From a bacterium (lineage in GTDB: Bacteria > Vulcanimicrobiota > Vulcanimicrobiia > Vulcanimicrobiales > Vulcanimicrobiaceae): a stretch of DNA of 61,667 nt. The translations under genes and the position numbers were made by a program. The DNA is taken from NCBI GenBank assembly GCA_021790935.1, contig JAJYFL010000014.1, positions 1-61,667 on the forward strand, read 5' to 3'. Of the stretch, positions 54,185 through 61,558 are shown piece after piece. A model generated the notes under the pieces. It was not told the DNA's origin. It made no database searches and worked only from the letters and a program-made list of their open reading frames with translations. Numbering within the stretch: position 1 is the first letter of the stretch; each line of letters starts with the position of its first letter.

Positions 54185-54991
54185 CTATGGCGAGGGCGGC
54201 GGCGTTGGGAGGTTCGGGAACGGCGCGGGGTTGTAGGGCGTGGGGAACGCCTGCGGAGCCGAGAGGTTGCCGTGCTGCTCGTCGCCCCAGTGGTAGATCG
54301 TTCGGGTGTAGGCCTGCACGGTCGAGTCGCCGACGCACAGCAGATACGGCTGCTGCTGAAGACCGTTCTCGCCGCGCTGGATCGATTGTGTCGAGCCGCG
54401 GTCGAAGAGCACGTGCATCACGGTACCCGAGAGCAACTGCAGCACCAGGCGGTACTGCATCGCGTTGATGCGCGTCAACAGGTAGGCCTGCGGGTTCCAC
54501 GCGCTGATATCGGTCGTCATGTAGACCTGGTCGGTGGGCGCGGTGTCGGGCGGCACCTGTACCGTGATGGTGACCGGTACCAACTTACCGGGCACGGTGT
54601 TCGCGCAGTAGCCGCCTCCGTGCTTGGGAACGAGCGCGGGATTGGCCACCGGCGGCGAGAGGGCGACCGCAAACTTGTGCGCGGCGGCATAGTCGCCGGC
54701 GAAGGTAAGCGGCGCGCGCGAAAGATCGAGCTCGCTCACGTCACCGGCCGCGTCGAACGTGGCGCGCGCGTACATGCGCGCCTGCGGCTGCAGCGCGGTC
54801 GGGCCGCCCGTCTTATAGCTGCGCAGGCGCAGATCCGGCGCGACGCGGAAGCCGTCGCCGGTGGTGAAGAAGACGTAGCCCTTCTCGTAGTCGAGCAACT
54901 GCCCGGTAATCGAAAGGGCGCCGGTCCCCGCGCCGAGCGCGCAGATGACGAGCGCTAGCGCCATGGCGCGCATGAGCCGCGTGCGCATCAT
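54185..54991 (-). CDS. Exported protein with CBM20-like (starch-binding fold) domain
   Basis: A 268-residue secreted protein: signal MALALVICALGAGTGALS, a beta-rich N-terminal part (LLDYEKGYVFFTTGDGFRVA), then from about residue 135 a stretch like a CBM20/glycogen-binding fold: VTITVQVPPDTAPTDQVYMT, TDISAWNPQAYLLTRINAMQ, YRLVLQLLSGTVMHVLFDRG. The usual carbohydrate-binding Trp is at SAWNP. Its start overlaps the stop of the OstA/LptD-like gene by 4 bp. May bind a surface glycan; the domain call is moderate. Confidence 0.68.
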   Translation of the reverse strand: MMRTRLMRAMALALVICALGAGTGALSITGQLLDYEKGYVFFTTGDGFRVAPDLRLRSYKTGGPTALQPQARMYARATFDAAGDVSELDLSRAPLTFAGDYAAAHKFAVALSPPVANPALVPKHGGGYCANTVPGKLVPVTITVQVPPDTAPTDQVYMTTDISAWNPQAYLLTRINAMQYRLVLQLLSGTVMHVLFDRGSTQSIQRGENGLQQQPYLLCVGDSTVQAYTRTIYHWGDEQHGNLSAPQAFPTPYNPAPFPNLPTPPPSP

Positions 54992-56784
54992 TGCATTACC
55001 TGGAAGATGAACTGCGGCGTCCAGCGCAGATTCTCGTAATTGAAATAGTACGAACGCGAGATGTCGATCGACATGTGCGGGTTCAGGCGGAAGCGCAGGT
55101 CCCCGGTGATATCGAACGCCGGCTGGCCCAGGAAGTTCGGGTAGAGGAACTGGCCGAGCACGTTGGTCGGCGGCAGCGGGAACAGAAACGGAATCGGCGC
55201 CGGAAAATCCTTGTGCTGGCGCGCCAGGAGCGAGAACGTGAAGTAGTCCAGATTCGTATAGGTCGCTCCGAGGCTCAGCGTGCGGAGCGTAGCCTGCCCG
55301 TGAAAGGCCGCGTAGCCGGGATAGCTGCTCCCGTTGAGCGCCGGAACGAAGGGTGCGTAGGCGACCGACTGCAAGCCGTTCGTATAGTAATCCCCGGTGT
55401 TGTTGACGTTGTACATCAGGTAGCTGGAGAGATGCTGGTTGAACGTCTTGCTCAGGCTGAACGTCGTGCTGGTGGTATCGATGTAGTGCGGCGTCGAGTT
55501 CCAGGTGCGCTGCTTATCGAGGATCGCGTTGAGGTAGAGATCGGTGAAGCGCTTCATGGGGCTACCGATGCGGATCGGATTGCTATATATGGTGAAGCCC
55601 GCGTAATGGTCCCAAATCGTCGTGTACGGGACGCCGCCGATCGTTTGCAGGCCGTACGAATTGTGCTGGAAGCCGAAGCCAAAGCGCATCCGCTCGAAGA
55701 ACGGCAGTTTGCCGAACTGCTCGTCGGAGGTGCTTATGCCGAGCGACGCGTTGGAGGGATGGTAGGGGAAGAACGCATTGATTGCGCCGGCGTTGATATT
55801 GGGTGCGAACGGCGCCAAGAGGCTGGCGTTGAAAAACTGGTAGTTCCCCTGCAGAAACGCGCGCTTCAGTGCCTGGGTGAGCTGCACGTTGGTCACCTGC
55901 TGCGCCTGGAACGGCTGGCCCAATCCGTATTGGACCGTGTGCAGCTGCGTGAAGGTTTGGATCTCGAAGGTTTTCGAGGGGCGGTCGTCCAGCAGCAGGT
56001 TCCAGTACTTCGACGTCGTCGTCGCCGGATTGAGCGAGAAGACCGCATACGCGTTCTTTGAACTCAAGTGCTGTTCGAATGAGAGGTAGGCTTTATTGAC
56101 CGTGTCGTACCGCACGTGCACCGCGCTGATGGCGTTCGCGTTGCCGGCAAACTGATACGTGCCGTCAAAGTTCGCCCCGGCGAGCGAGTTGGCTCCGAGG
56201 TTCTGGTTGGTCGAGAAGTTCAGGTAATACGAGGGAAACGGCACATAGGCGTGGCCGACGAGCGCGACGCGGCTCGGCCCGAAGCGCACGAACGCTTGCG
56301 CCCCGATCACCGCGCTGCGGGCGTAGAGATAGACGCGCGCGTGCGCCAGATCGGGGAAGTAAAACGTATCCCCCGGCATCACCAATCCCTTAACGGGATG
56401 CTTGAAATCCCCGTTAATAAACGTCCACCGGTCGGGTTCCGTGGTTATGGGTACGAAATAGACGCGGTTGAAGCTGAGGAAATCGGCGAGCGCGGCGCCA
56501 TCTTGCGAACCGGACGGCGAATCGACGTGCACGTGGCCGGCGACCATGAAGCGGTTCAACCGCAGATCCATCGTGAAGGCCTGGCCCGTCACCGTCATGC
56601 CGTCGCTCGTCTGCACGCGCACGTTGCCGTCGGCCTCGATCAGAAAGCGATCGTAATAGAAGGCGATGCGGTTGGCATGCAAGCGAACGATCGTCGCCGC
56701 CCCCGCGGGCGCGCAGAGCGCCAGAGCGAAGAGCGCAAGAACGGCAAGCCTCAACGAAAGACGCCGCAGTGGCACATCACTCAT
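54988..56784 (-). CDS. OstA/LptD-like outer-membrane barrel protein
   Basis: About 598 residues with a signal (LALCAPAGAATIVRLH). Residues 25-120 fit the OstA_N/LptA-type beta-jellyroll (IAFYYDRFLIEADGNVRVQT, SDGMTVTGQAFTMDLRLNRF), and the rest is rich in amphipathic strands with aromatic ends (FYFPDLAHARVYLYARSAVI, NYENLRWTPQFIFQVMQ), as in LptD. It suggests a Gram-negative-type outer membrane with some form of lipid or glycan export. ATG 56784 is preferred over 56802 because it begins the signal sequence. Confidence 0.72.
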   Translation of the reverse strand: MSDVPLRRLSLRLAVLALFALALCAPAGAATIVRLHANRIAFYYDRFLIEADGNVRVQTSDGMTVTGQAFTMDLRLNRFMVAGHVHVDSPSGSQDGAALADFLSFNRVYFVPITTEPDRWTFINGDFKHPVKGLVMPGDTFYFPDLAHARVYLYARSAVIGAQAFVRFGPSRVALVGHAYVPFPSYYLNFSTNQNLGANSLAGANFDGTYQFAGNANAISAVHVRYDTVNKAYLSFEQHLSSKNAYAVFSLNPATTTSKYWNLLLDDRPSKTFEIQTFTQLHTVQYGLGQPFQAQQVTNVQLTQALKRAFLQGNYQFFNASLLAPFAPNINAGAINAFFPYHPSNASLGISTSDEQFGKLPFFERMRFGFGFQHNSYGLQTIGGVPYTTIWDHYAGFTIYSNPIRIGSPMKRFTDLYLNAILDKQRTWNSTPHYIDTTSTTFSLSKTFNQHLSSYLMYNVNNTGDYYTNGLQSVAYAPFVPALNGSSYPGYAAFHGQATLRTLSLGATYTNLDYFTFSLLARQHKDFPAPIPFLFPLPPTNVLGQFLYPNFLGQPAFDITGDLRFRLNPHMSIDISRSYYFNYENLRWTPQFIFQVMQ

Positions 56785-56936
56785 AACTCGGAACGCTCGC
56801 ACCCGCTATCGGTTGTGCACGGAGTTCCCGGAGGCCTCCTCTCTAGAGACCGGGGCCGCGCGGCGAATGTTTACATATTGACAACATAAGGGAATCTGGT
56901 ACCATTCTGCTTGGTTTCACACCGGGTTTATCAAGC

Positions 56937-56965
56937 TTGTAACTAGTCCCGTTACATGGTATAAT
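56937..56965 (+). promoter_or_regulatory. Promoter of the second higBA (TTGTAA-17-TATAAT)
   Basis: TTGTAA (56937-56942), 17 bp, TATAAT (56960-56965), then 6 nt to the higB GTG at 56972. The -10 box is perfect and the same -10-to-start distance is seen in the first higBA. Confidence 0.75.
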
Positions 56966-56971
56966 CACGTC

Positions 56972-57232
56972 GTGAAGGAGCGGTTTGCGAGCGAGGAAGC
57001 ATGGCTGATCTGGAACGGAGAGACCACGAAAGCCACGCGTCGAGTCTTACCGCAAGACCTGCACAGAAAGGCTCGGATGGCGCTGGAGCGAGTCGTGCTG
57101 GCAACGCAGCCTGGCGACCTCGCACACAGAGGCGATTTCGAAATCGACGGCGGCTATCGCGTTCGATTCGAGTGGGAACACGGCCGCGCGGTGCGGATTC
57201 GTTGCGGCGAGTTTCACGATGAGGACGAATGA
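56972..57232 (+). CDS. higB: HigB/RelE-family toxin (second copy)
   Basis: An 86-residue HigB-like toxin. [60 protein letters not shown] and WEHGRAVRIRCGEFHDED fit the HigB/RelE group, though it is only a distant paralogue of the toxin at 289. Predicted leaderless (GTG 7 nt after TATAAT). The HigA gene follows 6 bp later. Confidence 0.82.
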   Translation: MKERFASEEAWLIWNGETTKATRRVLPQDLHRKARMALERVVLATQPGDLAHRGDFEIDGGYRVRFEWEHGRAVRIRCGEFHDEDE

Positions 57233-57238
57233 AGACGA

Positions 57239-57562
57239 ATGAGAATTAAGCTTGACGAGATTCCAAAACGGCGACCGTTGACTCCTGGAGATCACCTACG
57301 GGACATCATCGAGGAGAACTCTGTCACGCAACAGCAGTTTGCCGATGCCCTTGGAATCACGCGACGCCGCCTTAATGAGATTCTGAACGATAGGCGCGGC
57401 ATCACTCCGGATACCGCCCTGCGCCTTGGCCGAGTACTTAGCACGAGTGCGGAGCTATGGCTTCGTTTGCAGAGCCAACTCGAACTGTGGGATGCCGTTA
57501 ATCGCCCGAACGCTAAGGCTATTGCCAAACTTAAGCCGCTGAAACGGTTGAGTGCCGCATGA
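57239..57562 (+). CDS. higA: HigA-type antitoxin (second copy)
   Basis: A 107-residue XRE-family antitoxin: PGDHLRDIIEENSVTQQQFA then ITRRRLNEILNDRRGITPDT, ALRLGRVLSTSAELWLRLQS. It shares RLNEILN-RRGITPDTA-RL-RV with the antitoxin at 1-278. GAAGACGAATG precedes the start. It should repress the promoter in front of its toxin partner. Confidence 0.9.
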   Translation: MRIKLDEIPKRRPLTPGDHLRDIIEENSVTQQQFADALGITRRRLNEILNDRRGITPDTALRLGRVLSTSAELWLRLQSQLELWDAVNRPNAKAIAKLKPLKRLSAA

Positions 57563-57619
57563 CGGTCGAGATTCCCTGACCGGCGGGCATCGAGCGCGGC
57601 TCTCCAATGGCCGCCCGGC

Positions 57620-57636
57620 GCGGTAGTGGTCCCTTT
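57620..57636 (+). repeat. 17-bp inverted repeat, left copy
   Basis: GCGGTAGTGGTCCCTTT is repeated in inverted orientation at 58927-58943. The 1.3 kb in between holds two small ORFs and a broken NYN gene. The sequence outside each copy (CCGGCGG...TCG) also looks related. Confidence 0.7.
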
Positions 57637-57685
57637 TGAAATCGCAGCCCTTGACTTCGGCCGCCGAATCGTTCACGCTGGATCG

Positions 57686-57916
57686 ATGCCCAAGCGCTCA
57701 CGTAGACCTGGAATCCTAGAAGCCCTCCGGCGCATGATCCCACGTGTGGAATCGTCGCTCAGCCGATGGCTTGGTCCCAGTCGTCCTCCTCGCGTCACAG
57801 ACGACGACGATGATGGACTAGCAGGCGCTCTGGTTCCGAGGAAGCCCCTCCCGACCGTCCTTTCCGGCGCGGCAGCAATCGCGCTGCCGGTCGAGGAGCA
57901 CAATGAGCCGACGTAA
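57686..57916 (+). CDS. Small protein of unknown function (first of two)
   Basis: A 76-residue basic-then-acidic protein: MPKRSRRPGILEALRRMIPR, a DDDDD run, then LVPRKPLPTVLSGAAAIALP. An ATG with weak ribosome site at 57686. It overlaps the following ORF by 14 bp, so the pair is likely co-translated. Family unknown; typical of small accessory-region genes. Confidence 0.5.
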   Translation: MPKRSRRPGILEALRRMIPRVESSLSRWLGPSRPPRVTDDDDDGLAGALVPRKPLPTVLSGAAAIALPVEEHNEPT

Positions 57917-58133
57917 GCCACCATCCGCCCCGATCCTCGCCGCGAAGTCTATCCTCAACCAAGTGACCGGCGTGGTCGAGAAGCTGGAGCCGCCCCAGAA
58001 AGACCCGGCTGCGGTTACGCTAGGGCGGCGAGGCGGTCTAAAGGGCGGTCACGCTCGGGCGAAGGCATTAACGCCCGAGCAGCGCAAAGAGAGCGCCCGC
58101 AAAGCGGCAGAAGCGCGCTGGGGCAAGAAGTAG
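57903..58133 (+). CDS. Small Lys/Ala-rich conserved protein
   Basis: A 76-residue protein with the recurrent pattern PAAVTLGRRGGLKGGHARAK followed by LTPEQRKESARKAAEARWGK. This RxGGxKGGxARAxxLTPEQR...AARARW motif is common in short plasmid- and phage-borne proteins and is histone-like in composition; the function is not known. The ATG lies in the end of the previous ORF. Confidence 0.68.
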   Translation: MSRRKPPSAPILAAKSILNQVTGVVEKLEPPQKDPAAVTLGRRGGLKGGHARAKALTPEQRKESARKAAEARWGKK

Positions 58134-58165
58134 TAAGATAGACGGAGGGGAGAGCGCAGCCTAGG

Positions 58166-58724
58166 CTAGTAGGAAATGTCCCTTACAAAATCTTCGTTTA
58201 GCTGTGTTCGGTCGTCCGCTGCGGTCCATATTTCGTCATGGACCTGAGCCTTATTACCATGAAAAAGGTGGACATGCACGCCCTCGTTTTTTGCGACTTG
58301 CACCGCCGGAATGAAATCGCTGTCGCCGGTAATGAGGGCGGCGCGGTGTATGCGTCCTTTTGCGGCTAGCAATACCAAGTCGACCCCCAACATGATATCT
58401 ACGCGCTTTTGCTGGTAGATCGGTAAGCCCGTCGCCTGGTCAATCCCCCGATATGCTAACCGCCCCAGTCTCACCTCAAAACGAGGGAGGCGGTCGAGTG
58501 CGGCCACGAATCCGCGAGCCTTTGCATACCGCTTGGATTCCTCTGCCGACGGATTGCTGCCTTGATAAGGGAGGCAGTTGTAGTAGTAGGGCCCTGAACA
58601 ATTCGTCGTCGCCGGCCATCTTGATCGCTAGCTTCTGGAAATCGATCCTTGGCGCGCTAAACTCGTGCCCAAGTACCTTAACGAGGTAGCCCCCGTCGAT
58701 GAAAATGGCTGCTTGGTTTGCCAC
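58166..58724 (-). pseudogene. NYN (LabA/DUF88) PIN-like nuclease gene with frameshift
   Basis: Two frames together give one NYN protein of about 185 residues. The first, from GTG 58724 (GGAGGA site), reads VANQAAIFIDGGYLVKVLGH; the second continues YYYNCLPYQGSNPSAEESKR, YAKARGFVAALDRLPRFEVR, KRVDIMLGVDLVLLAAKG, ALITGDSDFIPAVQVAKNEG. A one-base excess in GGGCCC at 58589-58594 separates them. All acidic residues (FIDGG, VDLVLLA, TGDSDF) survive, so a sequencing error or recent mutation is possible. Confidence 0.8.
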
Positions 58725-58777
58725 GCGATTCCTCCGAGAAAAAGAAAGGGGCACGACCCGGGAGGTCGGCCCCAAAA

Positions 58778-58806
58778 TTTATACCGTTGTGCCTCAGTCG
58801 GGACAA
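58778..58806 (-). promoter_or_regulatory. Promoter of the NYN gene
   Basis: Minus strand TTGTCC (58806-58801), 17 bp, TATAAA (58783-58778). It gives a leader of about 47 nt with GGAGGA just before the GTG at 58724. Confidence 0.5.
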
Positions 58807-58926
58807 CGGTGCGGATTTATGGGTCGAGCATAGCACGGGGGAGACCCCAAAGACAAGCTGCCCTGGGCTAAGATATCGTGAGCCGTCTCCTTACCGGCAG
58901 CCGCTCCGCCGCCAAGTTGCTCTCCG

Positions 58927-58943
58927 AAAGGGACCACTACCGC
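58927..58943 (-). repeat. 17-bp inverted repeat, right copy
   Basis: AAAGGGACCACTACCGC, the exact reverse complement of 57620-57636. It lies about 28 bp outside the hairpin at the tnpB end of the IS200/IS605 relic. Confidence 0.7.
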
Positions 58944-59069
58944 CCGGCGCCGCGACCACTCGGCAGCGACGACCGCCGGCTGGGCGGTCCGACAGCAAGA
59001 CGTTGCTCCAATCCGGGACATGAACTACTCCACCTGACGCTGCGCGTACAGGGTGGAGTTTCGTGTTGC

Positions 59070-60314
59070 TCACGCGAATTGCGCGAGGCACCCGGTCGGT
59101 TCCCGGCCGGTGCGGGCTAGCGCCCATAAGAGATTTACGCGCGCGGCGTTTTGATCGCGCGAAAGAACCAAGCCGCAAGAGCAAACGTGCTGCCGTACCG
59201 AGAGCGCCTTCCCCGTGCCGTCCCGGAACGGGACAGGCTCGCGCTGCTTCCAGCAGGCGCTGCACGTTTGGCTCGGCTTGACCTTGCGCGATGGAACCTC
59301 GACGAACTCGACACCAGCTTCTACCGCTTTGTATCGGAGCATATCGAGAAATGCGCGTGGGGCCGTCGCGAGAATCTCGCGATTCAAGCCCGCCTTCTGG
59401 GCGACGTTGCGCCCCGGTGATTCGGCCGTTCCCTTGGCGGAACGGACCATATTCTTGATCGAGAGCGACTCGGTTGCGATCAGATCCACCGCCGCAACGA
59501 TCCTTGCCGAGCGTTGGTGTAAGAAGTCCAGCCGCTTGGCGGTGGTCTTGCGGTGGATCGCGCTGACGCGTCTGCGCGCCTTGGCGCGGTTGTTCGACCG
59601 CTTGGCCTTGCGTGCGAGGTCTTGCTGCGCGCTTTCGAGCCTCGCCTTCATGCGGGCGAAGAAGCGCGGGTTCTCGATGGCCGAGAAAGCCTGGTCTTCA
59701 TGCGCGAGCGTGGCGAACGTCTCGACGCCCCAATCGAGGCCAATCGCGTCGGTCCCGCCTTTACGTTGGGGCTCGCAGGCAAGCGTGAGGCTCGCATACC
59801 AGCGTCCGGCCTTGTGCGCAATCTCACACGTCTTGACTTCGCCCGGCGTTCGCGCGCGTCCGCGCACCGGGATTGTGCCGACGCCGGAGAGGCGCAGCCG
59901 GCCGTGCCGGTTACGGGCTCCAGGCACGAACCGGAAGCCGTCGCCGTGCGTCTTGTATCCCCAGCCGGAGAAACGCTCGAACGCTTTGAACCGCGGGAAA
60001 CCGGGCGTCTCGCCTCTCTTGCAACGCCGAAAGAAGGATGCGAACGCCAGATGCAGACGGTGCAGCGTGACCTGCGCCGACTGCGCGTTGAGCCCGGCAT
60101 AGCGATCATCGCTGGCGCGCAGGTCGGTGAGATCGCGCATCTGATCGTACGCCGACAGACTCTTGCGCTGGAGCCGCCAGGCCGCGATACGCTGTTCGAG
60201 TGCGGCGTTATAGAGCCGTTGGTGCAGGCCGAGCATGTCGCGCAACGCCGCCTCTTGCGAAGCGGACGGATACAGGCGATAGGCGACCTTCCGCGAGACG
60301 GGCTCCATCCTCAT
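59070..60314 (-). CDS. tnpB: IS605-type TnpB RNA-guided nuclease
   Basis: About 414 residues from ATG 60314 (MRMEPVSRKVAYRLYPSASQ). N-terminal LHQRLYNAALEQRIAAW; RuvC Asp in AIGLDWGVETFATLA, Glu in IATESLSIKNMV, zinc ribbon CSAC...CSCG and last Asp in VLSRDQNAARVNLL. All catalytic residues are intact although the partner tnpA is ruined, so this TnpB could act on DNA but the element cannot move itself. The frame is open to 60377 but earlier codons show no homology and would overlap tnpA. Confidence 0.92.
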   Translation of the reverse strand: MRMEPVSRKVAYRLYPSASQEAALRDMLGLHQRLYNAALEQRIAAWRLQRKSLSAYDQMRDLTDLRASDDRYAGLNAQSAQVTLHRLHLAFASFFRRCKRGETPGFPRFKAFERFSGWGYKTHGDGFRFVPGARNRHGRLRLSGVGTIPVRGRARTPGEVKTCEIAHKAGRWYASLTLACEPQRKGGTDAIGLDWGVETFATLAHEDQAFSAIENPRFFARMKARLESAQQDLARKAKRSNNRAKARRRVSAIHRKTTAKRLDFLHQRSARIVAAVDLIATESLSIKNMVRSAKGTAESPGRNVAQKAGLNREILATAPRAFLDMLRYKAVEAGVEFVEVPSRKVKPSQTCSACWKQREPVPFRDGTGKALSVRQHVCSCGLVLSRDQNAARVNLLWALARTGREPTGCLAQFA

Positions 60315-60330
60315 ATAGTGTACCTTCGTT

Positions 60331-60521
60331 ATGGCAGCCAAACAAGAGATGAGGGCGCTCTGCCATAGTGTTTTCAATCTCCATCTCCATTACCGTCTCG
60401 TTGCGTCTGATCCGTCTTCTGGAGCCGCTCGTGTTGCATCGTCAGTTGCGGCGGCGCTCCGCTCTCGGTGCTCAAGCAGTACGTCCAAGGCCAAGCTGGC
60501 GTGGAGAGCGGCAATCATTGA
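60331..60521 (+). pseudogene. tnpA: IS200/IS605 TnpA (Y1 transposase) internal-deletion remnant
   Basis: The N-terminus MAAKQEMRALCHSVFNLHLH, then YRLV fits a Y1 transposase start (HSVFNLHLH). About 45 bp later, in a different frame, a typical C-terminus appears: CGGAPLSVLKQYVQGQ and a stop at 60519-60521. The HUH motif and catalytic Tyr, normally between them, are gone: about 80 codons were deleted and the frame shifted. Confidence 0.75.
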
Positions 60522-60538
60522 GCGCCCTGCCGGGCGCT
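60521..60538. repeat. IS end hairpin beside the tnpA remnant
   Basis: AGCGCCC, loop TGCC, GGGCGCT; perfect 7-bp stem starting at the last base of the tnpA stop codon. The 180 bp from here to the CopG gene hold no convincing gene; one minus frame (ILVFAFEAATRD) might be a PIN-toxin fossil but is too poor to call. Confidence 0.55.
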
Positions 60539-60717
60539 GCGGCGCTTCACCACGAGCCAACGGCGGGAGACGCCGTATGGCTGGAGCACTGCGCCGCTCT
60601 TTGGTAGACCGACCACCAGGCCAGGTCGGCGTGCGTTTTCGCGGAGAAAAGGCATGCCGCCAGCGGCTGGGTGACGCTCCGATCTCGGGTCGCGGCCTCG
60701 AACGCGAAGACGAGGAT

Positions 60718-60891
60718 CTACGCCTTGCCGGGCAGTGACGATTGGATTGCGTCCGCCAGATAGTCGTCGTGCCGGCGGCTCACGTCGGGAGCATCGCTGA
60801 AGGCTCCGATCAATGCAAGCGCGGCGCGACGCGCCATCTCGCGCAGGACCCGCTCTTGCTCCTGCGTTAACTGGACTTGAATGCGGCGCAT
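60718..60891 (-). CDS. CopG-like ribbon-helix-helix antitoxin
   Basis: A 57-residue protein below usual ORF cut-offs: MRRIQVQLTQEQERVLREMA, RRAALALIGAFSDAPDVSRR, HDDYLADAIQSSLPGKA. This is the RHH pattern (beta strand RIQVQLT, then two helices) of antitoxins that pair with PIN toxins. ATG 60891 lies 6 nt after TAGCAT and within a 35-bp palindromic operator. No intact toxin follows: the next sequence is the IS end. Confidence 0.75.
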   Translation of the reverse strand: MRRIQVQLTQEQERVLREMARRAALALIGAFSDAPDVSRRHDDYLADAIQSSLPGKA

Positions 60892-60922
60892 GCCATCATG
60901 CTATCACATGCTGATGGCATGC
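60888..60922 (-). promoter_or_regulatory. Palindromic operator over the CopG start
   Basis: GCATGCCATCA, 13 bp, TGATGGCATGC: perfect 11-bp arms. It covers the start codon and the TAGCAT -10 box (60903-60898), with TTGACG (60929-60924) upstream at a long 20-bp spacing. It fits autoregulation by the RHH protein. Confidence 0.7.
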
Positions 60923-60952
60923 CGTCAAGCGCTGGTGTCCACGATCGTTCCG

Positions 60953-61558
60953 TCATCGAACCCATAGGGCATTGACCGGCACGGCCCAGAGATTTTCACC
61001 GAACGGTAGCGTGCGCTCGCCGGCGTACAGGACGATGCCGGCCCGGAATGCGGAGGCGGCGGCGCGTTGGAGAGCTCGTAGGCCCGAGAAATCGGACGCG
61101 GATACGCTGCGCGCCATCTTTACCTCGATGCCCGCCACCTGGCGATCGGCGCGCTCGATGACAAAGTCCACCTCGTGCTGCGTGCGCGTGCGGAAATGCA
61201 GGAGCGAGTACTGCTGAGCGGGTTCGAAGGAGATCAGGCGAAGGAGTTCTACGCCGACGAAGGTTTCCCAAAGGAATCCGGTGTGCGCATCGCCAGGGTG
61301 AAGGCGCAATAGGCTTGCATAGAGTCCCGAGTCCGTGATAAGCGCTTTCGGTGATTTTACAAGCCGAGCATCGATATTGCGATACCAGGCTGGAATATCC
61401 GTAACCAAGAAGGTCGATTGAAGCAACGCGATATATCGATTGATCGTCGTGTTCGGGATCCCCGTGTCCGTTGCCAGAGTTTGAATGTTGCGCGGACCAC
61501 CCGATCTGGTTGCAAGGGTTCGCAGAATGCGCAGGATCGCACCTCGGGGGGCACCCAA
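60953..61558 (-). pseudogene. C-terminal DUF4143 part of a truncated AAA ATPase
   Basis: The frame matches only the DUF4143 half of a two-domain ATPase: LATDTGIPNTTINRYIALLQ, STFLVTDIPAWYRNIDARLV, KSPKALITDSGLYASLLRL, FLWETFVGVELLRL, RTRTQHEVDFVIERADRQVA and GIEVKMARSV. The restriction-like HEVDFVIE...IEVK pattern is kept. The N-terminal ATPase domain (Walker A and B) is missing; upstream sequence changes abruptly to repeat-rich IS-like DNA at about 61550. Confidence 0.82.

Larger units (their letters stand above)
58971..60538 (-). mobile_element. IS200/IS605-type element, tnpA degraded, tnpB intact
   Basis: tnpB (minus) and a tnpA remnant (plus) are divergent, the IS605 layout. The flanks carry perfect hairpins: GACCGCC-GGCTG-GGCGGTC (58971-58989) and AGCGCCC-TGCC-GGGCGCT (60521-60538), resembling the subterminal palindromes bound by Y1 transposases. 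A CTCCACC/GGTGGAG stem (59028-59058) downstream of tnpB could be part of its omega-RNA. Limits are set by the hairpins and are approximate. Confidence 0.6.

Noticed and set aside
60540-60717. VapC toxin downstream of the CopG antitoxin
   Set aside because: A minus frame beginning ILVFAFEAATRD is faintly PIN-like, but there is no start codon and no later acidic motif; too weak to call.
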